A stretch of DNA of 64,000 bases, from contig CANJSF010000003.1 of assembly GCA_947476925.1 (NCBI GenBank), positions 1 to 64,000 of the forward strand, in the 5' to 3' direction. Made by a program: the position numbers and the translations under genes. Positions within the stretch are counted from its first letter, which is position 1. Each line of letters begins with the position of its first letter. The notes below the pieces were generated by a model. That model worked only from the letters and a program-made list of their open reading frames with translations, ran no database searches and had not been told where the DNA came from. This stretch comes from Rhodospirillaceae bacterium (GTDB lineage: Bacteria; Pseudomonadota; Alphaproteobacteria; Rhodospirillales; Rhodospirillaceae). Positions 53,196-61,164 of the stretch are shown in pieces.

Positions 53196-53421
53196 CGGCC
53201 AGGCCATCTGCCGTCGTGGCATCCCACGCCTTGTCGCGCTCGCGGGCCGAGGCGCGGTAGGCCGATTCCAGTTCTTGTTCTTCCAACAGTCGAATAGCGC
53301 GCACGATGACTTCGGAACGCGTCTTCAAGGCGCGCCGTTTGCGGTAGCGCTCTAAAAAGCGCGAGGACGCAGCGGGCAACGATACCGAAATTTTCTCGAC
53401 TTTAATTTTATCAACTTTCAT
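53182..53421 (-). CDS. Ribbon-helix-helix antitoxin of MazEF-type module
   Basis: A 79-residue antitoxin. The N-terminal half is a ribbon-helix-helix DNA-binding domain ('KVEKISVSLPAASSRFLERY', 'RALKTRSEVIVRAIRLLEEQ'). The C-terminal tail ('SARERDKAWDATTADGLADE') is charged and would wrap the toxin. It precedes and overlaps the toxin gene. An inverted repeat lies 14-42 bases upstream of its ATG and is the likely site of self-repression. Confidence 0.9.
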   Translation of the reverse strand: MKVDKIKVEKISVSLPAASSRFLERYRKRRALKTRSEVIVRAIRLLEEQELESAYRASARERDKAWDATTADGLADEAW

Positions 53422-53432
53422 ATCAAACCAAA

Positions 53433-53465
53433 TAGTAGGATGCTGGTATGACCGCTATCCTACCA
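53433..53465. promoter_or_regulatory. Inverted-repeat operator of the toxin-antitoxin operon
   Basis: TAGTAGGAT and ATCCTACCA form a 9-base inverted repeat (one mismatch) with a 15-base spacer, starting 12 bases before the antitoxin ATG. The position and symmetry fit the operator bound by the RHH antitoxin; binding is inferred. Confidence 0.6.
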
Positions 53466-53666
53466 AGCCATGTGCCCGGCGCAAGTGAAATCACCATCGC
53501 CCATGCCGGACGCGGGGCCGCAGGGTTTGGAGCTGCTATCGGCTTTCATCACTTGTCGCGGTCGTTACACTGGATACTCCAATGAAGTCCGAGTATGACT
53601 TGGGAGTGGTCGACCGAAAGCCACGGCCTTAAAGTCCAAAGTTCGCGAAAACCAAAGGACAGTCCC

Positions 53667-54527
53667 ATGCACTTGCAACGTCGCACAGCACTTGGAACAT
53701 TATCGGCCGCGGCACTGGCCGCCGTCGGCCCTGCCGCAGCGGCGGTGATGACATCGAAGGTGCTCGACCCCGTGCGCGATGCCGCGTTGATCAACATCAA
53801 ACTGCGCTACCGGGCCGATAACGGCCCGCTGTTTTGGTGGATGAAGGGCACGAAGTTGGGTCAGGTCAACGCCGCCATGCGCCCGTTGTTTGATATGCAG
53901 GTGGGCACCATCGCCCGCATTGCGCACAAGCCCGATGGCACGTTCGACCTCACCAGCCTTGAAGTCGTGTTCTATACCGATTTGGAAACCGGCGCGCGCT
54001 TGCGGCAATGGAAGAACCCTTACACCGAGGCCACAGTGAATGTGACTCACGGCCCGTTGGGCCCGGAAACAATTGCGTTTAAGGCCGACGCGCGAAAAGT
54101 GGAAGTGCCGCGCGAAGTGGGCGGCGCCATTATTGCGGGCAAGTTTGATAGCCAGGCCAGCGTGGTGGGCGACGACGTGTGGGCGCAAACACAATCGACC
54201 GTCAGCGTGACACAAAAAGATGCGGCGGTTCCGCCGTTTCAGGTGAACGAGTGGTCGACATTTCATGGCCGCGCGGCCGATGTGTTGGCCGCGAACAAGC
54301 CCTTCATTCCCGCCACCTCGCATTTGCAGGAATCAACCAGTTGGTCGAAGTGGATGGGTATGGCTGATCGCCCGGGCAACCTCACGGCACGCTGCATTGG
54401 GGCCAAAGTGAAAACCTATGCCGAGATGCCCGAGAAATGGCGCAGCCTGATGGCCGAAGCCCACCCCGATATCGCCGCCGACCCCATTGGCGCGTTAGAC
54501 AGGCCCGCCGCGCGGCTTGATCGGTAA
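53667..54527 (+). CDS. Exported DUF1838 family protein
   Basis: A 286-residue DUF1838 protein with a Tat signal ('LQRRTALGTLSAAALAAVGP'). Conserved blocks are 'LRYRADNGPLFWWMKGTKLG', 'VVFYTDLETGARLRQWKNPY', 'FHGRAADVLAANKPFIPATS', 'SWSKWMGMADRPGNLTARCI' and 'EMPEKWRSLMAEAHPDIAAD'. Function is unknown; a beta-rich periplasmic enzyme or binding protein is likely. ATG 53667 starts the signal; the frame upstream to 53595 is not conserved. The nitrilase-like gene follows after 97 bases with a nearly identical signal peptide. Confidence 0.88.
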   Translation: MHLQRRTALGTLSAAALAAVGPAAAAVMTSKVLDPVRDAALINIKLRYRADNGPLFWWMKGTKLGQVNAAMRPLFDMQVGTIARIAHKPDGTFDLTSLEVVFYTDLETGARLRQWKNPYTEATVNVTHGPLGPETIAFKADARKVEVPREVGGAIIAGKFDSQASVVGDDVWAQTQSTVSVTQKDAAVPPFQVNEWSTFHGRAADVLAANKPFIPATSHLQESTSWSKWMGMADRPGNLTARCIGAKVKTYAEMPEKWRSLMAEAHPDIAADPIGALDRPAARLDR

Positions 54528-54624
54528 GGCTTCGCTCTGCGGTGTGATTTGAACTGAGGTCTTCCAATCTGCTGCTCAGCCGCTAGGCTGGGTGCAGGCA
54601 CAATTTATGTAGGGGACTTCACAC

Positions 54625-55635
54625 ATGGAACGTCGGACGGCATTGGGAACACTCTCGGCTGCAGCGCTTGCCGCATCGCAAAGCATCATTGGCTCGGCAT
54701 CGGCCCAAGAGGCAACACCCCCCTCGCCCGCGCCCTATCGCGCCGCCGTCATGCGCGTGCCGGTGATTGTGCCGCCCACGCTCGATACCGTTGATGCCAC
54801 GCGCACCAAAAATGCCGAAGCCATGGTGGCGGGCATTGAAAAGGTGATGAAGGGCCCCGGCCCCAAGCCGCGCTTGGTTGTGTTTCCGGTGTTGCAATAC
54901 ACGTCGGCCCGCCGTGCGGTGTCGGGCACGCCCATGTCGATGGTGGCGGTGGATTTGATTTCCGAGCCGCTGGACAAAGGTATTTTCAAGCCGGTCATCG
55001 AGGCGTGCCGTCGGCATAACTGCTATGTCTCCACCAGCACGCAGGAGAAAGTGCCTCAACTGCCCGGCCGGTTTTTCCACACCGGGTTCATCATGGGCCC
55101 CGAAGGGTTGGTGCTGCGCTCGCCCAAGTCGCAGGCCCAAAGCGCGCCGGAAGTGAGCTACCTGCGCGATATGGCCGACGAGTACACCAAAGTGTTCGGC
55201 CCCGATTCCATTTTGCCTGTGGTGCAAACGCCCATCGGCAAGCTGGGCTGCTATGTCGAGGGCGAAGCCGAAGTGTTGGAAGTCTCGCGCCTGCTGGCCT
55301 CGAAAGGGGCCGAGGTGATTGTGCACACCAGCATGGAAGGCGACGACACACCCTGGCAGGCCCTGAAGCAAGCCATTGGTTATCAGTGCCATGTGTATTT
55401 GGTCACCGGCACCACCTCGCGCATTATTCTGCCCAAAGTGCCGGACGGCGAATGGATGGGCGGCAGCTCCACCATCGTCGACCCCATGGGCAAGGTGCTG
55501 GCGCAGATCGGCGGCAAAGACGAAGGTTTTGCGGTGGCCGAGATTGACTTGGCCGCGAACGCGGCGGCTAAGAAAAAGCACGGCCGCAACACCGTGCCCG
55601 CCTGGAACCTTTATACCAAGCTGTACAAAGGCTGA
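54625..55635 (+). CDS. Exported nitrilase-superfamily protein with altered catalytic triad
   Basis: A 336-residue carbon-nitrogen hydrolase fold with a Tat signal ('MERRTALGTLSAAALAAS'). Superfamily enzymes need Glu-Lys-Cys. The Cys is present (Cys209 in 'TPIGKLGCYVEGEAEVLEV') and a Lys is well placed (Lys168 in 'GLVLRSPKSQAQSA'). The Glu of the usual 'FPE' is missing, and the segment reads 'PRLVVFPVLQYTS' (Val89). Activity is therefore doubtful, or the substrate differs. C-terminal strands 'GSSTIVDPMGKVLAQIGGKD' and 'VAEIDL' are normal. It is downstream of a DUF1838 gene on the same strand, with a similar leader. Confidence 0.87.
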   Translation: MERRTALGTLSAAALAASQSIIGSASAQEATPPSPAPYRAAVMRVPVIVPPTLDTVDATRTKNAEAMVAGIEKVMKGPGPKPRLVVFPVLQYTSARRAVSGTPMSMVAVDLISEPLDKGIFKPVIEACRRHNCYVSTSTQEKVPQLPGRFFHTGFIMGPEGLVLRSPKSQAQSAPEVSYLRDMADEYTKVFGPDSILPVVQTPIGKLGCYVEGEAEVLEVSRLLASKGAEVIVHTSMEGDDTPWQALKQAIGYQCHVYLVTGTTSRIILPKVPDGEWMGGSSTIVDPMGKVLAQIGGKDEGFAVAEIDLAANAAAKKKHGRNTVPAWNLYTKLYKG

Positions 55636-55915
55636 GATTTCGCCGCGCTGTTGTGGGCGATGGTGTTTTGCACACCATCCCCACAAGCCCCAAACGCGCT
55701 ATCCATCCTGCGGCTGGTATAGCCTGTAGATTCATTCGAAAACAGGTGTAGCGGCTACGGGCCACCCTTCGCGCGGCATCTTGCGTGGCGGATCGGCCTC
55801 CCTATGTCTGTCGCCGACACGGCCGAATAGCGTTAGGGCCTTCATCAAGTCACTGGATGCGGCAGCCCGGCTGTGGTGAACTGAAGGTATCAAGATTGAA
55901 ACAGGATTTTAAACC
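55636..55915. other. Intergenic region without recognised elements
   Basis: These 280 bases lie between the nitrilase-like and MDR dehydrogenase genes. I see no gene longer than a few codons, no clear terminator and no palindrome worth naming. The region probably contains the promoter of the dehydrogenase gene. Confidence 0.5.
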
Positions 55916-57064
55916 ATGACTGAACACCTCACTCGACGTCACATTTTAGGTTCTGGCGCAGCCCTCGCGGCGCTGTCGGCTTCAAAGCAAGCCGCTGCCG
56001 GCAGTACCATCCGCGTTTATGAAAGCGGCAACTACCAAGACGCCAACGGCGTCACGCTGCGAATGGTCAAACGCCCCGCACCCAAAGCCGGCCCCGGCCA
56101 GGTGGTGATGCGTGTGCGCGCCACGGGCCTCAATGCGCGCGACCGCAGCCTGCTGCGCGGTGTGCGCATTTATGGCGGCGCCGGCGAAGCCCCCACCCGC
56201 GTTCCGTTCGACGACAACGCCGGTGAAGTGCTGTCGATTGGCGAGGGCGTGACTCGCGTTGCTGTTGGTGATCGCGTGATCTGCACGCACTTTCCGCTGT
56301 GGATCGACGGGCCGTGGGACGACGCGACCATGTCGAAGATGGATTTCGGTGTGAATGTCGATGGCTTTTGCGCCGAGCAAGCCGTGGTCCCCGCCGAAGG
56401 TTTGGTGAAAATCCCACCCAGCTTATCGTTCGAAGAAGCCTGCACGTTGCCCAACGCCGGTCTGACCGCGTGGAACGCCGTGGTGCGCGAAGCAAGGCTG
56501 CTGCCCGGCGAAAATGTCCTGACACTGGGCACCGGCGGCGTTTCCGTTTTTTGCATGCAGTGGGCCAAAATGCAGGGCGCGCGCGTGGGCATTACGTCGT
56601 CCAGCGACGAGAAGTTGGCCCGCATGAAAGAGTTGGGCGCAGACTTTACCATCAACTACAAAACCACGCCCAATTGGCACGAAGAAGCGCTGAAGCAGAC
56701 GGACGGCAAAGGGCTTGATGCGGTGTTTAACACCGTGGGCATCGGCGAAATGGATCGCTCCATTCGCGCGAGCGCGTCTAATGGGCGCGTGTTGGTGATC
56801 GGCGCCAACCCCGTTGCGCCTAGCGGCGACAACACACAAGCCGTCGGTTTAAAAGACTTTCCCCGCAATATGATTATGCGCCGGTTGCGCGTTCAGGGCG
56901 TATTGGTTGGGAGCCGACGCATGTTGACCGACGCCGTCAAAGCGATTGAGACCAACAACATCAAGCCGGTGATCGATAAAGTGTTCCCCTTCGACAAGGT
57001 GCTCGACGCCATGAACTACATGGAAAGCGGCGCGAAGGTGGGCAAGATCGTGATTAAAATTTAG
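55916..57064 (+). CDS. Tat-signal-bearing MDR family dehydrogenase/quinone-reductase-like protein
   Basis: A 382-residue medium-chain dehydrogenase/reductase. The N-terminus is a twin-arginine signal ('LTRRHILGSGAALAALSASK'). The GroES-like domain has 'VVMRVRATGLNARDRSLLRG' and 'EVLSIGEGVTRVAVGDRVIC'. The Rossmann NAD(P) site is 'NVLTLGTGGVSVFCMQWAKM'. The structural-zinc Cys cluster is absent, pointing to the zinc-free quinone-oxidoreductase branch. Export of an NAD(P)-dependent enzyme is unusual because the periplasm lacks free cofactor; the folded holoenzyme may be carried by Tat. It stands alone on its strand. Confidence 0.88.
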   Translation: MTEHLTRRHILGSGAALAALSASKQAAAGSTIRVYESGNYQDANGVTLRMVKRPAPKAGPGQVVMRVRATGLNARDRSLLRGVRIYGGAGEAPTRVPFDDNAGEVLSIGEGVTRVAVGDRVICTHFPLWIDGPWDDATMSKMDFGVNVDGFCAEQAVVPAEGLVKIPPSLSFEEACTLPNAGLTAWNAVVREARLLPGENVLTLGTGGVSVFCMQWAKMQGARVGITSSSDEKLARMKELGADFTINYKTTPNWHEEALKQTDGKGLDAVFNTVGIGEMDRSIRASASNGRVLVIGANPVAPSGDNTQAVGLKDFPRNMIMRRLRVQGVLVGSRRMLTDAVKAIETNNIKPVIDKVFPFDKVLDAMNYMESGAKVGKIVIKI

Positions 57065-57081
57065 GGGCAACGCTCAACTTG

Positions 57082-57726
57082 CTATCGCGCGGCGGACTGC
57101 GGACTCCGCTCCAGAGTTTTTGTCAGTCCTAAGGCGATCACAGTTCCCAGCAAGGCGAGGCCGGTATCCTTCTGCGCGTCGAAGGCGTCGCCTTGCGTTC
57201 CCAAAAAGGCCAGCGCGGCCTCTGGGTTGACCATCGTTGCAACGATCCACTCGATCAGTTCGTATATTTCGCTCGATGCCACCATGACAGCGAAACCAAA
57301 GAAAATCGAAACGCCGCGCCGTAGACCTGCGCTGCGCATCAACAATTCGCGGACCGGATAGGCAATGAGCAGGCCAAAACTGAAATGGACGATGCGGTCG
57401 TAGTGGTTGCGTTCAGCGCCCGTGATGCTTTGAAGCCAGACACCCCATGGAACCTCAGAGTACGTATAGTGCGCCCCCACCGTGTGCAGGCTGAAAAAGA
57501 TAGCAATGAGCGTGTACGAAAGCTGCGAGAATGGATGGGTTCGATAGAGCCATATCAACAGCGCAACTCCGCCCGCGAGCAGAACGTTTTCAAGAAGCCA
57601 ATCAAACCGATATTTCGGCCCTATTGCTGCCCAGATCCAAACGGCGCTGCAGAAAACGACTAAGCCTTGTACCAGGCGGTTACTTGCGAAGTCGTTTGTG
57701 ACCCGAGAGGTCGCCGTTGTGATCAT
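57082..57726 (-). CDS. DUF2238 (YjdF-like) inner-membrane protein
   Basis: A membrane protein of 214 residues with about six helices. Diagnostic DUF2238 segments are 'LHTVGAHYTYSEVPWGVW', 'GAERNHYDRIVHFSFGLLIA' and 'SSEIYELIEWIVATMV', with conserved His/Asp/Glu inside the membrane. Function is unknown. ATG 57726 begins the natural N-terminus; the long open frame to 57906 overlaps the MAPEG gene. It lies 23 bases after that gene and is probably co-transcribed. Confidence 0.85.
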   Translation of the reverse strand: MITTATSRVTNDFASNRLVQGLVVFCSAVWIWAAIGPKYRFDWLLENVLLAGGVALLIWLYRTHPFSQLSYTLIAIFFSLHTVGAHYTYSEVPWGVWLQSITGAERNHYDRIVHFSFGLLIAYPVRELLMRSAGLRRGVSIFFGFAVMVASSEIYELIEWIVATMVNPEAALAFLGTQGDAFDAQKDTGLALLGTVIALGLTKTLERSPQSAAR

Positions 57727-57749
57727 TCCATTGATAGTTCCAAAATCGC

Positions 57750-58151
57750 CTAAGACTGAACGACCAGCCACAACCCATACACTGCAAAGCCGATGAGCAG
57801 TGTAAATGTCCCGACCGTTCCAACCGCTCGATACGGGTTTGGAGCGGGGCGATGCATTCCAATGACGTGGCAGATACGAAGCACAGCCATCACAGCTCCG
57901 ATCCATCCCAGAATCATTCTGTTCGTGCCGGCCAATTCCAACAAGCCCATCATGATCAGAAGAAACGGAACATATTCTGAAAAGTTGCCGTGGGCGCGAA
58001 TGCGCTTTTGCAGTTCGGCGTTGCCGCCGTCACCTAAGCTGATCCGGTTCTTAAAACGCATGCGCACGATGCGCAGCAGCAAGATCATGTAAAGCAGTGA
58101 CAACGCCGCAGCTGTGGCCAATGTCGCGCTGAGTAAAATGGGTGCGGTCAT
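57750..58151 (-). CDS. MAPEG family membrane protein
   Basis: A 133-residue membrane protein with four helices of the MAPEG family (membrane-associated proteins in eicosanoid and glutathione metabolism). The marker segment is 'KRIRAHGNFSEYVPFLLIMM', followed by 'HVIGMHRPAPNPYRAVGTVG'. Bacterial MAPEGs can have glutathione transferase or peroxidase activity; activity here is not predicted. ATG 58151 is chosen over a non-ATG start at 58169. Confidence 0.9.
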   Translation of the reverse strand: MTAPILLSATLATAAALSLLYMILLLRIVRMRFKNRISLGDGGNAELQKRIRAHGNFSEYVPFLLIMMGLLELAGTNRMILGWIGAVMAVLRICHVIGMHRPAPNPYRAVGTVGTFTLLIGFAVYGLWLVVQS

Positions 58152-58205
58152 TGCATTCGTGCCCCTCATAAGAAGCCTGAGGGTGACCGATGAGTGAGGA
58201 TCAAA

Positions 58206-58985
58206 TCAAGCCCTATGGCGTACAATAATCGACATAGGCCATACCAAAGCCGTGCATAGAGAAAGTGCCAGGGCCGGCCGCGTCCCTATGATTTCAGGCG
58301 TGAGCGACAGCACCGCAAAGCCGCAGGCTATGCCGATCATCGGCGTAATGGCGCCTGTCAGCGCAGCGCGGGCGCCGGCAATTCCAAAGCGGCGATTGAT
58401 CAAAATAGCCAGGCTGGTCAATGCAATAGGAAACACAGCAGCAATGCCGGTCGCCGATGGACCAATGGCGTCACTGAGCGTGACGACGGTTGCAACAAAT
58501 GCGCCAACCATGGCCGCGCGCAATGGTAATTCGTACCACGCATTGGCAGCAGCGTTCGTGCTGTGGAGTTGCACCGCGCTGGACCTGCCCCATGTTGTCG
58601 CCACGGAGAAGGCAATAACATTGGCCAGCAGTGCCATTGCCCAAGTCCACGGAACATTGCGGATGACAATTGCTGTGCCCAGCCAAATTAACAGTGCAGT
58701 GGGCAGGCTGAGCGCAAGACTCAATCGATCTGAGACCCGCATAAAGGCCACCAGAAATACCCAAGTGGCGGCTCCGCTGGCGAAGCTTAGCAAGGCACTA
58801 TGGGCGATAAACGCAGCATCATGTTGCATGGCCAGCAGCAAATATGCGGGGCCCGCAGACACCGGAATGCTGGCCACCAGCCCGCCCCACTTCGGCCCCA
58901 CCCGCTCGGCCACGACCGAGGCGAGCACCACAACAAACGCAGTCGCTATCGCTTTGAGCGCTAGCGCAAACCAAAAAGCGTCCAC
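58206..58985 (-). CDS. Multi-spanning membrane protein of unknown function
   Basis: The product is 259 residues with about eight hydrophobic segments, e.g. 'AIATAFVVVLASVVAERVGP', 'FASGAATWVFLVAFMRVSD' and 'GIACGFAVLSLTPEIIGTRP'. The 'GPKWGGLVASIPVSAGPAYL' segment suggests a small transporter, and internal similarity of the two halves is possible, but I cannot assign a family. It begins three bases after the D-2-hydroxyacid dehydrogenase stop, so the two are co-transcribed; it could import that enzyme's product or substrate (inference). Confidence 0.75.
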   Translation of the reverse strand: MDAFWFALALKAIATAFVVVLASVVAERVGPKWGGLVASIPVSAGPAYLLLAMQHDAAFIAHSALLSFASGAATWVFLVAFMRVSDRLSLALSLPTALLIWLGTAIVIRNVPWTWAMALLANVIAFSVATTWGRSSAVQLHSTNAAANAWYELPLRAAMVGAFVATVVTLSDAIGPSATGIAAVFPIALTSLAILINRRFGIAGARAALTGAITPMIGIACGFAVLSLTPEIIGTRPALALSLCTALVWPMSIIVRHRA

Positions 58986-58988
58986 CCC

Positions 58989-60134
58989 TTAATAGCCGCG
59001 TTTCACATCAACGACTGACAGCATCTTGTCGCCCGCGACGTAGCGTTTCAGGTTTTCGCGCAACACCACCCAAAAGCGATCCATGCGTTCACCCGAAAAG
59101 CTCGACACATGCGGCGTGATAATCAGGTTGGGCGCTTTCCATAACGGATGATCTTTGGGCAGCGGCTCGGGGTCGGCAACGTCGATAGCCGCCCCCGCAA
59201 TCACCTTCTTCTCAAGGGCTGCAATCAAATCTGGCTGGTTCACCTGTTGCCCTCGACCAACATTAATAAAGAACGCGGTGGGCTTCATCCTGGCAAACAT
59301 CGCCGCGTTGAACAGGTTGTCCGTGCCGGGAGTGAGCGGCGTGGCATTCATCACCACGTCGGCTTTGGAGATGAGGTCAGGTAATTCACTCGAGAGCCCA
59401 ACATAGGAGACATACGATGGCCCTTCGCGACCCGAGTTGCGCGTCGCGATCACATTCATTCCCAACGCCTGGGCGCGTTTGGCAACTTCGGTCCCGATTC
59501 CGCCCAAGCCAACAATCAACATGGTTTTGCCTTGCAGCTCCATGAAGTTTTCGAACGGCAACCCCGTTTGGTTCCACTCCCCCTTGCGCTGCAGGGCATC
59601 GAAGTATGGAAAGTTTCGCGCCAATGCAAAAGTCAGGGCGATCACATGTTCGGCCATCGGCGGCCCATACACACGCTGCATGTTTGTTAACAGCACCTCG
59701 CCCGACGCGATGCGCGGACTATCAAGGCATTCGTTCACGCCCGCCGAGCCCACGTGAACCCACTTGGCTTTTGGAGCCAATGCAACCACCGGCTTGTTGC
59801 ACACGCCGACAAGAGCATCGACGTTTGCTGTGACGAGCTTGAGGGCATCCATCGGCCGCGGGATTGGAATGATATCAACGCCCGGCGCTACTTCGCGCAG
59901 CCACGCGGTGCGTTCTGGGCTATCGGTCAACAAGGCGACCGTCTTGGGCTTGGTCCAACCTTTCATCTCGCGGACTGGCTTATCGCTTTCGCGCAACTGA
60001 AGCTCGGCCAGGATGCGCGCAGAATCTGCGTCTGACAGCCTTGTCGCTACGGGCGGCATCCGGATCGTATCGAGTTGAGCTATCGCCGGGAACGACAATG
60101 CCGACAAGACAATCAAAGCTGGAACCAAACGCAT
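58989..60134 (-). CDS. D-2-hydroxyacid dehydrogenase with signal peptide
   Basis: A 381-residue NAD(P)-dependent D-2-hydroxyacid dehydrogenase. The Rossmann motif is 'MLIVGLGGIGTEVAKRAQAL'. The catalytic Arg is in 'FFINVGRGQQVNQPDLIAAL', the Glu in 'DVADPEPLPKDHPLW' and the His in 'LIITPHVSSFSGERM', so the triad is complete. The first 20 residues ('RLVPALIVLSALSFPAIAQL') are a Sec-type signal peptide, odd for a cytosolic-cofactor enzyme. ATG 60134 has CGGAG about seven bases upstream. It heads an operon with the membrane protein at 58206 and lies downstream of a DUF1838 gene on the same strand. Confidence 0.9.
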   Translation of the reverse strand: MRLVPALIVLSALSFPAIAQLDTIRMPPVATRLSDADSARILAELQLRESDKPVREMKGWTKPKTVALLTDSPERTAWLREVAPGVDIIPIPRPMDALKLVTANVDALVGVCNKPVVALAPKAKWVHVGSAGVNECLDSPRIASGEVLLTNMQRVYGPPMAEHVIALTFALARNFPYFDALQRKGEWNQTGLPFENFMELQGKTMLIVGLGGIGTEVAKRAQALGMNVIATRNSGREGPSYVSYVGLSSELPDLISKADVVMNATPLTPGTDNLFNAAMFARMKPTAFFINVGRGQQVNQPDLIAALEKKVIAGAAIDVADPEPLPKDHPLWKAPNLIITPHVSSFSGERMDRFWVVLRENLKRYVAGDKMLSVVDVKRGY

Positions 60135-60157
60135 CGTTACACTCCGAGTGATAAAAA

Positions 60158-61012
60158 TTATCGTTCAAATTTTGCAGAGGGGCGATCCAATGAGGCGAGC
60201 GGATCTTTAGCCACATCTGGATCAATATCGGCGACGAGTTTACGCCACGCCTCGGGCATCTCGGCGTAAGTCGCGACTTTGCGGCCAACGGCTCGCGATG
60301 TCAGTCCGCCCGGCGCATCACCCATCATCATCCACCGCTGCCAACTGGTCGCTTCTTGTAAATACACAGTCGCCGGCGCAAATGGCATGGCCGCGTTATT
60401 GAGGTCAGCAATGCGCCCGAGGTACGTCGACCAGTCATTGACACGAAAGGGCGCACCTTTTGCGTCGGCCGGCATCACCGCCGCTGTGGAGTCTTGCTTG
60501 ATCCAAATATCGTCGCCAACAATCAGCGGAGGGCCAATCACATTCACAGATTCAAGTTTGGCCCCGCCAATTTCCGTGGGCATCACTTGATCGCCGGATT
60601 TGGTGAAATGGATTGTCGTCGGTCCTACAAGCCCGTGGTTGATGCGCAATGTCTTGCCGTTGTAGGGATTGGTCCACTCGCGCATAAATTCACCGGTCGC
60701 TAGGTCGGTGTAAAACACTAGTTCAAGTGAGGTGACGTCGTAGCCGCCATCAGGCTTATTTTTAGTGCGCATAAATGAACCAACCTGCATGTCGAAGATC
60801 GGTTTAAGTTCAGGCCCAACCTGGCCGTACTTCGTGCCCTTCAGCCACCAGAACACCAGCCCTTCATCGGCGCGGTACCGAAGTTTGCGAAACATCGCCT
60901 TGGCATCCTGGGATTGATCAACCGCCGCGTTGGCAACGCCTGATCCGGCCAGGGCTGCGGCAGAAACCCCACCCAATGCGATTTTCAGCCCCAAACGACG
61001 CGATAGTTCCAT
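60158..61012 (-). CDS. Exported DUF1838 family protein
   Basis: A 284-residue DUF1838 protein. The leader 'MELSRRLGLKIALGGVSAAA' is twin-arginine-like. Conserved blocks are 'FRKLRYRADEGLVFWWLKGT', 'LVFYTDLATGEFMREWTNPY', 'DWSTYLGRIADLNNAAMPFA', 'SWQRWMMMGDAPGGLTSRAV' and 'EAWRKLVADIDPDVAKDPLA'. It is the closest relative of the copy at 53667 in this window. The dehydrogenase gene follows after 23 bases and a TonB-dependent receptor is divergent, suggesting a role in handling an imported compound (inference). ATG 61012 starts the leader. Confidence 0.88.
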   Translation of the reverse strand: MELSRRLGLKIALGGVSAAALAGSGVANAAVDQSQDAKAMFRKLRYRADEGLVFWWLKGTKYGQVGPELKPIFDMQVGSFMRTKNKPDGGYDVTSLELVFYTDLATGEFMREWTNPYNGKTLRINHGLVGPTTIHFTKSGDQVMPTEIGGAKLESVNVIGPPLIVGDDIWIKQDSTAAVMPADAKGAPFRVNDWSTYLGRIADLNNAAMPFAPATVYLQEATSWQRWMMMGDAPGGLTSRAVGRKVATYAEMPEAWRKLVADIDPDVAKDPLASLDRPSAKFER

Positions 61013-61164
61013 TTTATCCCTTCCCCACCAGGCACGAACGTTAACAGGCACCCCCTCCGGATTGCCAGTACCGCGTCCACCATGTTACCGCAGTTCGCTC
61101 GAAGCGTTGACTATAGCCGTACACGAGCCAAGCTTTAGCGAGTTATTAAAAAAGGGGGAAAAAC

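Noticed and set aside
54619-55686. A 355-codon frame antisense to the nitrilase-like gene
   Set aside because: The plus-strand product has a leader and recognisable fold. The antisense product is rich in His, Arg and Gly, typical of GC-rich shadows.
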